Source: Euwallacea fornicatus
Taxonomy: Eukaryota; Arthropoda; Insecta; Coleoptera; Curculionidae
NCBI RefSeq assembly: GCF_040115645.1
Contig: NC_089561.1
Coordinates: 1,116,001-1,180,000 of the forward strand
Length of the DNA: 64,000 bases
Reading direction: 5' to 3'
Part shown: positions 34,201 through 47,100 of the stretch, in pieces
How positions within the stretch are numbered: position 1 is the first letter of the stretch
How the letters are laid out: every line of letters starts with the position of its first letter
Made by a program: the position numbers and the translations under genes
The notes under the pieces: model-generated
What the model was told of the DNA's origin: nothing
The model's database searches: none
The model's input: only the letters and a program-made list of their open reading frames with translations

Positions 34201-37200
34201 ATTCAAAACAATCATGGCTGCCATCCATCATCATGGCTCCTGTCTAACGGGCGATGGCTTCAGCTCGCCATAAATTTGATCGGATTGAATTCTAGGAGAT
34301 ATGGTTGGGTCAAACTTTCAATTATATATTGGAGGTTTACACAATGGATGTTTCTGGTTTGCGCAATTTTTTTGTGAGAGGAAATTTTGATAAGAGGAAA
34401 GGAAGCGGTGATGACTGAAGCCCATGCGGTTTTGTGCCCTCTCGCTTGAACTCGCATAAGCTGCAGTTTTGATTTTTTCCAGCCGACTTTCAGGGAGAAT
34501 CGCGAGGTTTGAGGACAATCGCAAAAAAAAACAGAATGCGGATAATTTCCCTAAAAATTCCCAATTCATGAAAGGTGAATTTAAAGAGAGAATTTACCGA
34601 TTCCCCCACTTCGCTCTGCCGGAATTTTGATTATGCAAAACGGCAAGGATAAGGGGCCTTTGGACTGGAATCCTTTATTGGAACCTAACTGAATTGTCGA
34701 TTTTTCGAAGGATTTCTTTTTGGATTTTAATCCCATGTTAACCAGTTCTTTTCGAAACCAATCCGCGTGCGGCTGGAGAACGTTTCCCCTCAGTTTGCCA
34801 ACAAAAATTGAAAATAACCAACAGACCTCCCCCTCCTTGCTTGCACCAAAAAACAGTTGCTCAATTCACCAGACCTTAGTTATTTTTTCTTATGTCATAA
34901 AAATCTAAAAATATGGCGAACCCAGAGTTGAAACACAACACTCGAAAGATCACAGGCATTTTTAGGATGCCTCATTAAGATGTGACTGATGATACCAGCC
35001 TTAAATCGCGCGACTCCGATTTTCAAGCAGACAGTTAACAGCAATCCGAAAATAATTTAATAAATTTTGTTAAGGAGGATTTATCGCTGAAAATTGCTTA
35101 GCGTTTACTATAACACATTCCTCCCAAGAATTTTCAATGAAGAATTTCCGGAATTGCGGTCGCGAAGTCGCCCGCACTGACCCCAACCCGCTTAATCAAG
35201 AACTTTCCGGTGCTTTGTCATTAAATTAAAAAAAATATATTCTGCCAAAGCAGGAGCGTAGGTACGGGTGAACCCAAGCAAGGCGTCCATAAGTCAATAT
35301 ACTGTATATATTTGTTTCTTATTAAACAGCGAATAAATAAACATTTCATCTGTCTATCTGCACACTATTTTGGGAAGCCTCGAGCGTGTTTAAATAATCA
35401 TGTGTCGAAATGTTGAATGGAATTATTAGCAATATGGTTTTGATATTATGATGTGTAAATAGTGTCACTAATATTTATACTGCACCAGTGGGAATTCTGC
35501 TTTTAATTCGATTTATTGGCTCTCATGGGCAAGTGGGACGAATTTATTCAGAGTGGAAGCGCCTTCTTGAAAGAGCGATAAATTATCTAAATAAAAAAAT
35601 AGTTCTGGATAGGCCCTTGCGGCAGACAGGGTGTAATTATCGGTCCAGTCCACATGAGTTGAGGGCTGCTGATTCGGCAGCGGATGGCGATTTGCCCAAA
35701 ACCCATTCTCCGATAAAACGTCGTCATAATTCTTCCTGATGGATGACACTTGATTCCCTTTACCTCTCAGTCCCAAAAACTAACCAGCCAAATATCACGC
35801 CCGAAAGTAATTTTTCAAGACAACAAACCTAGATAAAGACATTAAAAGACCATCAACTCCCGGTGTTTAAAATAACACCAGTCGGGTAACTCAATCCTCC
35901 GAACCTCGATGGCTGCTCTGTTAGCTCCTCCTGATAGGCCAGATTTAAGAACCGTCATTAATCAGTGACGGCTCATATATGCGTCATTCGGACGGCCACG
36001 TTAAAAGTAAACTTGGGCACTTAACACTTCTTGTGCAACTCAGGTAAAACTTCCGAAACCAGGGGAACTTTCTAATTCTCATAAAGCGCTCCCCGCATAG
36101 ATGTTTAAGTTGTTTGACCTTTTGTGTTTTGCATAATCTTCGGTAACTTTTATTCTTCAATTTCCGAAGGAAATTGGGTCAGACCAGATAATGGTTTTGT
36201 TTGGAAAGGTGTCTTTTATAGTACCTCGAAGGCCATAAATCGTCCCCGCTTTAACCGTCGTCCTAGACCTCAATGATTGTGTGAGGGCGCAATGTTGCCT
36301 TATCTATATTTGTCCCACTTGTTCTCAGGCCTAAACAGTGAAATTGGCTTTCGGAAGTAATTAAATTTCATAATTATTGTGTACCTCGGCTTTCTAAGGT
36401 GTAATTATTAACGTGTAATTTTCTCTCAGTAAATTTCTCGCGAGCACGCCAACATTTACTTCTTTGCCTCAGTGAAATTAAAATTATGTTGTAATAGTAT
36501 ACAGATTAGCTTGAACGGTTCTATTATGTACAGCAACCACATGCTAATGTGCTTATAGGACCGTTCTCATGCATAGACAAGTTGTTCTTATTATAGTCTC
36601 AGTCAAGAGGAACGAGGAAGGGGAACGGGGTGATAGCCTGGAGGCTCCTGCGCACGGGGAGCAAACCCGGGAAACGGTTGACAAATCCAAGATCTGACAA
36701 ACTCGAAGCCGCCATCAATCTTTGGCCCGACGAACTACGATTGAAAATCGCAGATAATCGGCACGAACGCATTTCGGTCGGACGCTACGCACCCGCGACG
36801 CCGGAACAGCGCGACCTGGTCCGGTACCGCACCGTGGGAACCCCACCTTAGATGAGCCAACTTTCGAACTATTTAACAACACCGAAATGTTAAAACGACA
36901 TCCGGGGACACAGCGCTCTGCCCGGTTCCGCGGGGTAAATCGGCTTTGATTTTTAAGCCGGCTCGAGAAACAACTCGAATTTTGATACGCTCCTGAGCCT
37001 TGCGTGTCAAAGGGCAGTCTCAGCCAGCAGGTGGGTTCGAGTTAGGGCTTGCACGGTACAAAGGGTAGAGGTGGGGTTAAAACAAGCAAAACTCCAAACC
37101 TCGTAAGGAAATCACGCATGGTTTTCGGCCTAATGTATACGTATCGTTCCTTAATTGTGGCAATTTGTTATTTCTGGTTTATGTGGTTAATTGGGCTTCG

Positions 37201-37835
37201 TCGAACCGCTTTCCACTCCGCAAAATAGTACGGACTCCAAGCCTACAATAGACTATCGAGTGTGTCGACTTTCACACCTATCTGGTGTAAACAACATATT
37301 TTTCATGTTGTCGCATTTTCCTCGCTAATTACGTGCGGCATTGACCTAAGCGATTGTTTATTGTAATTATTGTAACAGAAAAGTGACATGGAGGACGGGT
37401 TTTTTCGTCAAGAGATAGTAGTAATTTCTAAAATCATAGAGAATTGAATGCTAAAGCCGCTAACACCATGGGTATTTAAATTATAATTCAAACATAATAG
37501 TCGCAAATGCGGCCGTAAATCATTCATGGCCGATATCCATTTACCAATGAATTAATTGTTCGGATCGGTCGAACGTTACCAAACCGCAGAACAATATTTC
37601 CGACCGTGGCTCTGAAAGCGCAAATTATAATTTTCGGGGTGGGTTGGAATTAATTAGTTTTTTAATTATTTACATTGAGTCGTAAGTGCCAACTTGGCAT
37701 GGCATAGCGAAGACTTCCTGACGAGCGGAAGTACGGCTAATTACCACCCACATAATGCAGTTACGTATTTAGCTGCTGGGCAGCTGCGCTTAGTGACGTA
37801 CGCTTAACTATTATACGGGAAGCTATTTTATAACG
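28277..37835. other. upstream Antp region, about 9.6 kb without a gene
   Basis: I see no coding exon with a recognisable domain. A TE-like patch at 31,480-31,640 has GAGATATCTCGAAAAC followed by a TTTGTACGCCCCT motif that recalls the repeat traces at 6.6 kb. An isolated GACAGGGTGTAATT end lies at about 35,627. Given the gene order, this would be the first or a 5' intron of Antp if the first exon at 48.4 kb is real. Confidence 0.4.
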
Positions 37836-39670
37836 TACAGGCTGTCCCGGATGCGAATGCACTCTACGGGAATCTCGTGAACCACAAGAGACGGGGAGGC
37901 GGTTAAATTCGAAAGAAGTCGCGCCTCTCTGGTCGACGCGACGTTTCGCCTCTTCGAAAGCCACCATCAACTTTGTTTTTTTTTTTTTTATATAGTCAGC
38001 AAATTTTATTTCGCGCTCAGTAAATTCGACGTTTTCCTGAATTCAACGGTACAACATCACAGCCAGGATTTATTGAACGGCTCGGTCCGAAAAAATTGAA
38101 ATAATTTGTGTACATCTGTCACCTAGTTACGGTCAATACTTGTCAATCATAGTTCGGTATCGTTATTTAACAGTCGTTGATTTGTGTGGTAATTTCGTGC
38201 AGTGGATTCGAAGCCAATGGAAAATTATTACAATGAACAGAAATTTCATGCGCTTTGCTCTTATATGGAAAATCGTAAAAACTGCACCAAATCGAGAAGC
38301 GATATTTTCAAAAATATCCCGGACGACGTCGACCGGACCGGTCGATTTTCGGTTACGAATTTGAAAGAACATGACTCGTTCACAACAAGCCAATTTGCAT
38401 CGCCAAAAAGAACTTGAGTTGACCAGGAAATTGCTGTTTTTCTGGCGATTGAAGAAAGTAATACCATAAGTCTTCGAAGTATTAAAAATGACCGTGCCGG
38501 TCCTCATGAGCAAAGATACCTACCACCCTTACGATTATCACATCTCTCAAGGTTTGCTTCTTGCAGACTTCGAGCGTAGAAGAATTTTGGGCGAATGCTT
38601 TACTACAGACAACGCCGTGAAGATTATCATTTTTCTTATCAGATTTTGTGTATAGCCGTGGGCATTTTTGTTCAAACAACGGCGACTTTAGTTGAAAAAA
38701 TCATCATTATTGGACAACGAAAAACGAAACTCGCACTCAAACATCCAGATATCAACAGCGCTTTGGATTTAATGTGTGGTGTGGTATTTTGGGAACACGA
38801 TTCGTTGCACCCATAATTTATGAGGAAGCTCTAAATTCTGGAAGAAATGGACCATTTAAAAAAAAAAACAAAGTGAAAATATTCCGGACGACCCTCCTTG
38901 AGCAGTGACCGTTAATGTTCGAAAACAAGATGGGGCTCCTCATAACTGACCCTGAATATACTACTGAATATTTAATAGGCTGTTTTTAAGGTAGTTTAAT
39001 TTTTACTAACGGTCCCATAAATTGGCCACCGTAATCTCCCGATATTACACCAATTGACGTTTTCTTTTGGGGATTCCCTAAAAATGAAATTAACCGTAAG
39101 ACTACGAAACGGTGAGTTGATGATTGCAGTTCGACTTACAATTAGAAAAATAACGTCAGAAATTTCAAATAATGTCATGGACGAAATTAACTAATTTTAT
39201 TTATGTTGAGAGAATTTGAGACATAAAAAATAATATCAAACGATTTTTTTTTGTATTTATTTCCTCGTCTAAGGGTGACGTATCGCTGGATTTAGAAAAA
39301 AAAGCAGAATTTACTGAGCGCGAAACGAAATTTGTTGACTATTTAAAAAAACAAAGTTGACGACGGTTTCGAAGAGACGAAACGCCGGATGGAGTCTCAA
39401 AGCACCATTTTGCAGAGGAAAGAAAGTGGCAACGAGAACGTCAAATTTATTTCAACATACTTTTTGAAATAAAATTAAAAAAAAACAGTAAAAAAGCAAT
39501 CGCGAAAATTTCTCAAATAACTTCGGATACATTCGGATTTTATTAAATTCAGAAATACGATTTTACAGAACACGGAAAGACGCAACTTTTCTTGAATTTA
39601 ACCACTCTCCTATCTCTTATGGTTTACGAGATTCCCGTGCACTCTCATCTGTGCACCACCTGTATGTACA
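37836..39670 (+). mobile_element. 1.8-kb transposon with about 190-bp terminal inverted repeats
   Basis: The left end reads TACAGGCTGTCCC at 37,836. The right end is CACCACCTGTATGTACA at 39,654-39,670. Inside each end are long matching arms: ACGGGAATCTCGT with GGTTAAATTC on the left has its complement near 39,590-39,640, and GCGCTCAGTAAATTC at 38,014-38,028 has its complement at 39,307-39,321. The arms agree over about 190 bp with scattered differences. The right arm is split by about 185 bp (39,391-39,576) that the left arm lacks. A decayed transposase lies between the arms on the plus strand. Confidence 0.75.
38202..39190 (+). pseudogene. decayed Tc1/mariner-superfamily transposase
   Basis: Plus-strand pieces run in order but in different frames. 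EIAVFLAIEESNTISLRSI (about 38,422-38,480) fits the N-terminal DNA-binding helices. HPYDYHISQGLLLADFERRR follows (about 38,525-38,585). FGFNVWCGILGTRFVAPIIY (about 38,762-38,825) is the VWxGI block. INWPP, stop, SPDITPIDVFFWGFPKNEI (about 39,010-39,085) is the C-terminal catalytic block. It is the same protein type as the remnants at 23.1-23.9 and 54.7-55.2 kb. Stops and frameshifts make it inactive. Confidence 0.7.
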
Positions 39671-41359
39671 AATGGACACATACTTGATTTTGTTCAATGT
39701 TTTTTGTAAGTTCTAAATAAATTCAGAAATTTGTTGAAGGATTGTCATAATTGGTCAATCGTTGATTGTAAACCACACGTCCTTTAGATGAAAAGTGCCT
39801 TTAATTCAAGCAGAAGTCGGCAAATTGACGAATATTTAGGGGGTTCCATTTGAAAAAACAAATGTTTACTTATTTTCCGCACACACCGTATAAAAAAAAT
39901 AATTATGCTTCACGTAGCTCTAAACGCACCCTACACCTTCCGTATGATTTTTCGTGTCTCTATTTACAGGGGTATGACTGTAATGTTGAATCTTGGACGC
40001 CCCGTACATTTATTTCCCATGAATAATACATCCTTTTGATCTTTCAAAGCAGGCGAAACCGGTATGAGGTTTTCGTAAGAGATCGCAGCTTCTTACTGTG
40101 ACGTATCATTAAACTGCCTCTAACCGAATAGAGTTAGAGCGGGCGCTAAAAACCTCGAACGAGGAATCCTTCTAGGCACTGCAGCAAAGGATACAACTTT
40201 TACGCGTTGTGAATCACAAAGATCACTATCGCTATCAAACGGGGAAAGGGACGAAATTGGAAAAGTACGCTTAAGGCAATTATGACGGGAAGACACAAGG
40301 AATATGAAGGATACTGATCGTTCATTGCGTTATCATTTCGAATTCCGTAGGGGGGGTCTCGGTGGATTTCTATTAGCTCTGGCAAAATGATAATAAATCC
40401 GATTCCGCATTTTTGTGCAACAAAATACATATTATCATTTCATCGCTTCAGGGCTAAATTGATCGATTTTTATTTCACAGGGTGATTTGGAAAGTTGACA
40501 TTTTTTTTTTCGAGCTCCATTCCCTTTTTACTTTTCGCAAAAATGAACGTGTTATCCAGTGAATTTTGTGATTTACAATTTAACAATATTGTCTGCTATA
40601 TCGAGGATTTCGGCCTCTATAAATAAAATAAAGCATGTGTCTGTTTTCTTGGAGTTCTGCCTCGTACAAGGCGACTCAAAACCGACGCTGTCACCGTTAA
40701 ACATAAAACCGGGCCTAAGTGTTTTTTTTTTTTTTTTTTAAATAGAACGCCTTGTATATTGGTAAATGGACAAAATAAACGGACGGCTAACTTGAGTAAT
40801 CGTCGAAGTTCCGATTGTGCAAGGGACTAAACACCCAAAAATCTTCGCTCATAATTTTCGTACGCGCGCCACTGCTAAGACCTCTCCGCACGTTCCCCCG
40901 CCCCAACCATAACCATAATCTCATTATCTTAATTCCACCTTTGTAAAATTATTATTTGAAATTAGGTTTGGTTGGTTTCCCATTGCCTGACTTGAAATTT
41001 GCTGTCTACGTTTGATCGATAGTCCTGCCAGGTCTGACACGAACGAAAATCCCTCAAAGGCAATTCCGAACTCCAAGCGATCTAGCCTCACACAACTAGC
41101 ATTAGACCTTGTGCATACAAGATGGAAATATTTTATGCAAAATTATGATAATACAATCTGCTATTGTCGATTGCAGGCCCGATGACATAATAACGAAAAT
41201 GTTGCAGCCTTGAAGTTACGCAACAAACACCATTTTTGTGTGGTTATTAAAAGCAGCAGGAATTCCCGAAGTGGACGGTCCAATTTATCAATTTCAGCTT
41301 TCGCAGAAACGACATTTTTGTGTTACACTCCACCCTTTTATGTGGTGTATGTGAGCATA

Positions 41360-41400
<41 letters not shown>

Positions 41401-42954
41401 TAGCAGAAACCGTAATATATGAAGGGCACCCCATTGTTTGCTCTTTTATTTCGTGTTACGTATACGGACCACATTAAAGAGATGATGAATGTCCGGTTTT
41501 CGTATCACGGCCGTTACTTTTTGATGCATTACGCCAGAGAACTGCAGATGCATTATCTTGTCAACAGACTCCGTATAATACACTTGTCACGGTTGTGTCT
41601 CTTTGCGTGCTGAGCACTCTGTCTGGATATAAATAATTGCTTTACTTTAGGTTTTGGTGGGTTTCCAAATTTTCAAATTGTGATTAATTGCCGGAACATC
41701 GGTAAAATTAGTCGGCAGAACTGGAATAAAGGTATGAGTACTAACTGCTGCCCACCGAGGATCGTTTAACTAATCTGGCTGGCTATTTTCCAATCAGCAT
41801 AATTGTGCTTAAGACAAACACAAAGCTCCTTCCTAATTGGAATCCGAAACAGCCGCTTCTGGACTGATTACCTTACGAGTACTTTTTCATTGCAGGAACG
41901 GACTGGGAGGGAAACAGCGTCGACCATTACGACAACCTGACGGAATCTGGTGGCCGGCACTTGCCAGAGATCTGGACGCACTCCAGTTGCCGGCCCCGGG
42001 GCCGTCTTCGGACTCTTCAAAAAAATGGTTTCGGGTGAACGTCTCCATTGCAGCAGCCTCCCGTCGCGTTCCTTTCCCCGAAGAACTGCGCTAGGCCGAT
42101 CCTGATTGGAAGTTTCATAAATAAGCATGTAGGAAGCTTCTCCAATAAGGAATCAATTTGAATAATAATTGTTTTTAATTTAAATATGCAACATTTTGCC
42201 GGGTTGGCAATAAATTTCGTTGTAATTAGAGATCTGACAGTTCGGGTTCTTCTTTGTAGAGCACTCTCAATGGGGATTGGGCCATGCATATGCATGTCTC
42301 ATTATGCCAAACTTTGTATATGTAGAATGCGATCGGGAGGGTCCATAAATCATCGAGTGTTTTTGAGGGTGAGTGCGTGTTTATCCAAATAGATTGTTTC
42401 TCTCTACGATTTTTTTTTTCAGGCCGATGTAGAGGTTGACTTTGATTTTTTTTTTTATCGATCTCCATGAGTAATTCTTCCCAATGGGATTAAGTCCATC
42501 TGTAAAAGGATCTCGGCGAAGTTGGAGCTAAAATTGATAAATTAGTCGCTGCGGGTTGGGCGGCTCGGCGGTTACGGCAGAATGCGATGAAAATCGGCGG
42601 AACGCCGCAAGCCACCAAATTACAACGTCCCCGACAATAATTTTAACTTTTATAATAAACCCGAGAACATTCATTTTCCCTCCGTTAAACTCACGATCTT
42701 TCAATTACGCTGTTTACTGTCTCTTTATTGCTCCGCAGGTGGCTCTTACTAAATAATGCCACGAAATGGGCCTAAAAAAGTAATTATTCTTAACTTTTTT
42801 CCAGTTCGTTTTTCCTTGGCCCTTTGAAAGCAACTTGGCAGGGCTCGAACGGCCCGAACACGCTGCAAACTGCGTATTCGTCGCCACCGCGGAGATAATC
42901 ATGGAAAGACGCAGGTAAGTTTACAAGGACAGTCTCAGACGACCCCAGCTAACG
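39671..42954. other. upstream region without a gene; simple repeats present
   Basis: No coding exon recognised. A possible short element runs from TCACAGGGTGATTTGG (about 40,477) to a CGCCTTGTATATTGG end (about 40,748) and contains a run of 18 T at 40,722-40,739. A (CAG)12 microsatellite is listed separately. The open frames in 41.8-42.3 kb overlap on both strands and carry no known motif. Confidence 0.4.
41362..41399. repeat. (CAG)12 microsatellite
   Basis: An uninterrupted CAG tract of 38 bases follows CATATC and ends in CATTAGCAG. In one frame it would encode poly-Ser and in others poly-Gln or poly-Ala, but no surrounding exon is visible. It is probably a length-variable non-coding microsatellite. 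Confidence 0.9.
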
Positions 42955-43940
42955 TCTAAAGAAAAAAATCGAAAATATGTCATCTCATCATTACATCATC
43001 TTCACATCGTCCTTTTTGAGATCGACGCACTTTTCCCATCGATGTTCTATACCGTTTCTATGGTGAGAAGCTTCGAATGGTTCAAAATGAACATCCATCT
43101 CGGACTCCATCTCTTAGTTGTCGGCAAATTTCTTTCTACCGAGTCGTCTTTTTGAAGTTTGGAAATAGAAAATAATCCGAAGGGGCCAAATCTGGCCAAT
43201 AGGACGGACGAGGCGAAGGTTCGAAATTAAGTTGATTGATTTTGGCCATTGCGACGACGGAAGTGGGGGGCTGGTGCGTTGTCCCGATGAAACGAAAGTT
43301 TCTTTTTCGCCAAGTGCGGTCGCTTTTCGGTAATTTCTTCGCCCAAACGCTGCAATAAATTAAGTAGTGTAATATTCTCCAATTATTGTTTTTCCTTTAG
43401 GGGATAATCAGTGAGAATTATTCCAAAAACCGACGCCATCATCGTTCCTGCAGATGGAACGGTTTTCGCCTTCTTTGGACCCGATTCTCCCCCTTGAGTC
43501 CATTGTTTTAAAAGCACCTTCGTCTCAGATGTGAACTGATAGACCCACGTTTCATCCATGGTTATGAATCGACGCAAAAACCCGGCTTTATTATACTCTC
43601 ACGTAACGCTCCCTTGAAACACCCTCACGGCGCTGTTGTTGTTCAATTGTGAGTAATCGCAGCACCCATCTTGCTCGCAGTTTTCTCATATCTATTTTTT
43701 CGATGAAAATGCGATGTACGGTACTTCCTGAATGCCCAATTCCAAAGCAGTTTTGTGGATTTTCACCACAATTTCTGGAGTGGTCAAATCTGCAGTTTCG
43801 TTGGGTCAACCGCTGCAGTTCGTCCGAACGCGTTTAAAGTCTGCCACCTAAATATGACACTTGCTAACGAAGGATCAGATTCCCTCGCAGTAAAATCTGA
43901 CTCCAGTTTAATGTTAAAGGGACGAAGACTTTTCAAATGA
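42955..43940 (-). pseudogene. mariner transposase, nearly full length but decayed
   Basis: Minus-strand pieces appear in the order expected of a mariner (DD34D) enzyme. PFNIK-type and VADFKRVRTNCS pieces come near 43,915-43,820. Then LTTPEIV, MRKLRARWVLRLLTIEQQQR (about 43,690-43,630), and MRRFITMDETWVYQFTSET with KQWTQGGES (43,577-43,490) follow. MDETWV carries the first catalytic Asp and is intact. C-terminal parts (RPHLAKKKLSFHRDNAPA, then a broken LARFGPFGLF region) continue to about 43,000. Several frameshifts are present. The 5' end is cut near 43,936, and no terminal repeat was found. Confidence 0.8.
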
Positions 43941-44110
43941 AACTATTGACTCACGTATCGATGACCAATTGTCTCCGCGTTCACTAATCCCTAGGAATGT
44001 TCACTCAAACCGGCTTCAAAAGATCCACAAATCAACGTGGCACCCTCGAACATAAGCTTTTTAAGGTTAGGTCTTTGTGATATTTGACGAAAAAATCACC
44101 GTCTATATGT

Positions 44111-44142
44111 CAGGTCGGGCACTTCTAGGGCTATCCTCGTAG
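44111..44142 (+). repeat. transposon-end motif, copy 1
   Basis: The sequence CAGGTCGGGCACTTCTAGGG then CTATCCTCGTAG is a close match to the complement of 54,491-54,521 and to 58,245-58,274. The similarity to copy 2 reaches further, to GGAAACGA at 44,151. It looks like the terminal repeat of a DNA transposon that has lost its body here. Confidence 0.55.
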
Positions 44143-47100
44143 TCCCAAATGGAAACGAGGCACTTTTCTTCCAGCCTCTCGTTGAGGTGCCATGCTTGTT
44201 CCAACGAGTGCCCCCCCGAAGATCCTTCATCCCGAGCATCGTCTTCGTCCTATTTATCTTCTTCCCTCAATTGCGCAACTTGCACAATAACCTCAATGGG
44301 ACTTGCAGCAATTCATATGCGTTTTTATTCAAGTGTATCTCAGCCACTTCTTTCACTTCTCTCCTAGATACGTCATCTTCAAAGCAGTTAAATATAGAGA
44401 TATTTAACTAGAAATGATCCTCGTGACGTTCGCTTTTCAACAGAAGTTGCTTTTGGCTAGAGAAAAGTGAAACTAATTAAGTAAAATTAAACGTTTTAAA
44501 TAGACATCTTGCGAAGCTCTATATCGCCGAAATGGATAGAGATGGAAATAGAAACGTGTGTGTTAGAAATTGTTCTGATGACGTATGTCCTGATATGAGG
44601 TGGTGCATTTCGACGCTCCACTTTGCGTTATCGGCAGGGCGAGATGATTAGAAAAATACCATTTTTCTCAACGGGCACATTCGGATGGTCTATGTACATG
44701 CCCGAAATATTTTACCATAATTTCCGGGAGAACGGCCGCCAATTTGACATTACTCTCATGCTGCTGGCGCTTGCGCATCTAGCTTTCGCAAAGAAGGGGC
44801 TATTAGGGGGCAAAAACGATGCTAAATCTACTTCTTCTAGGTCGCTCTAGGGGTGCGGGGAGGAGTGCTCGCGCATACCAGCAGTCACCCCGTACGTTTT
44901 CAGGAGTCTACGCGTACAAAATTTATTTTAAAAAATGCAGCAATTGCTCTCATCACCTTCCTTGGGCCAAAGCACAGTGTGCAAGTAAACCTTTTGAAAA
45001 TTACAGTAATTTCGAGCCGAAGCTCCATAAATTACTTCAAACAGTGGCCAACTAAAAAAACATCTCGATTACCTTCGGCTTGGGCGCTTTGCTCTCAGAT
45101 ATCTCTTTTTGTCCCAATTTGTTCCTCGCTAACCACCTACCTGAAATCGAGCCCTTTTCCGACCAAATTAATATCTGCTCTCTTTTCGTTCTAACCATTA
45201 CCGCCAACGGGATACGCAATTTTAAAATAGAATACGACTTATCCTAAATACCGATCTCAATACAGGCAACTAACTATCTCAGGCTGCAACAATCTGCTTC
45301 GACTATCTTAAGTAAGAACAAGTTCCAGCCATTGCAGACACTGTTATTAACACCATGGCCATTACTAACTTCGCATTGGATCGGCCGGGCTAAAAGAAAT
45401 TAATTAGTTGCAATTACCGACTCTTATCAATTGGTGTTATCGTCATGTAAATCGACCGGTACCATTTGTGACGGAATTGTTAACTAGACGCTTGTAATGA
45501 ATAAAAAGTGTCTCGTACATTCACTTATTTGAATGTTTATCAACTGTAAGTGAGGGAAGTTTGTTGTGCAATCGATAAGAAAAATGTGTTGTGGTGGGTC
45601 AATGCGAACGTTTTGAATTTTTTTTACACGAACACTTTGTATAAAATAACGGCGAAAGGTGAAACTCTCAATTTTTCAATCAAAAAATGTTGTTTTTAAT
45701 TTATTTTTCAGTTTTTTCAAAATTCAAATTCAGCCCCCTCCTGCCCCCCTGAACTAAATTTTGTTACTCTATTGAGACACCTATCGGTACTGTGGCTTCT
45801 CTTTCTTCCTTTCTATCTCTCTCTCTCTCTCTACATCTGATTCGTGGACTAGACATTCTTACAGCTGCTTAAGCTTATCGATTACTTTCCTCCTTTTTTG
45901 AAGAAGCCATTTCTCTGATATCACAAAGTGCTTGAAACCAAAGTCAAAAATTTACGTGACTCTCCCTGGCGTCTGTGGTTTCCACCAGCGATATTTCTTC
46001 AGGTAGAACAATTTCGGCATCATTTATTAAGTAAGTGCACAATCGCAGAATCTGCAAGAGACTTTCATAGCGAGTCCAAAACGAAGATAACGCTTAATTT
46101 TGCAAGACCGAGTCTATGAAGATATCATCAAGACTAAAGCACATACTCTGGTATTGTTTTCATCATCAGCGGTTTGGAAATCAAACTTTCTTCCTAGGAA
46201 AGATTTGTAACGAAGACTAACGTTATTTAGTTTTATTATCAGTTAAATAATATGCGGATATTAATGCGGCATTACGGTCGTTTAAAAATACGGAAGCGTC
46301 CAAAAGGTGATAATAATCCTTTCATGAGCGACAACTACATGTGTCTTGAAACCGAGTCCAGAGTCCAGTTCTCACAAGACGTTTTGGAAACGTCTTGAAT
46401 TCTGCCGTGTAAACCCGTTTTCAATCCGATTTCAATCGCGTTTCCTCTCCTGGAAGGTCGATTCGAATCTTCCTTCAAAACAGACTTGAAAATGAATTAA
46501 AAATCAGCATGGAATCCCGCACACAAATTTCAATGTTGGAATTATGTCCAAAAGGCTTTCAACGTGCTGGAAAATGCAGAAAGTGTTTGCTGCTTTAGAT
46601 TAAGGTTTATTTTATAATGGACTGTTGAGGGTATCGGTGTTGTGGCGCTAAAAATTGCTGAAGAGGCCCTGGGAAATGTATAAAAGCTTAGAAGCGATAA
46701 TGCAGAGAGATTTTTTTCCGATTTTGGGTGATAATAACTGTCTCAAATAAATTAGGTTTAAAAGCCCTCGCTGACTCATTACAACAAGCCCCAGATAGTA
46801 CTTTATTTTTGCGGTTTTTACGTGCCAAAAACCAGAGATATTAGAAAATCACAGAATCTCAATTATTTGACCACTTAGAAGCTCCCTCGGCTTGTAGGAA
46901 TTCAGAAGGTAACATTTCTTATTGAGGTTTTCCCGATCACACCGTATGGCTCTTACCTGTTCACTACGGAATTTTCAGTCTTGCTGATCTGATATAAATG
47001 ATCATGTTTGTTATTATGGCATTTTTCCTCGAGCAGTACTTTGCCTTTCACAGAGTGAGGAATGTTCAACCATGAAACAGATTTTTATGTAATCAATCTC

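Noticed and set aside
41362..41399. (CAG)12 as a poly-Gln or poly-Ser coding tract.
   Set aside because: No surrounding exon, conserved residues or splice sites. More likely a non-coding microsatellite.
46376..46396. Perfect 9-bp stem with 3-nt loop as a terminator or miRNA precursor.
   Set aside because: Far too short for a miRNA hairpin, and intrinsic hairpin terminators are not used by RNA polymerase II.
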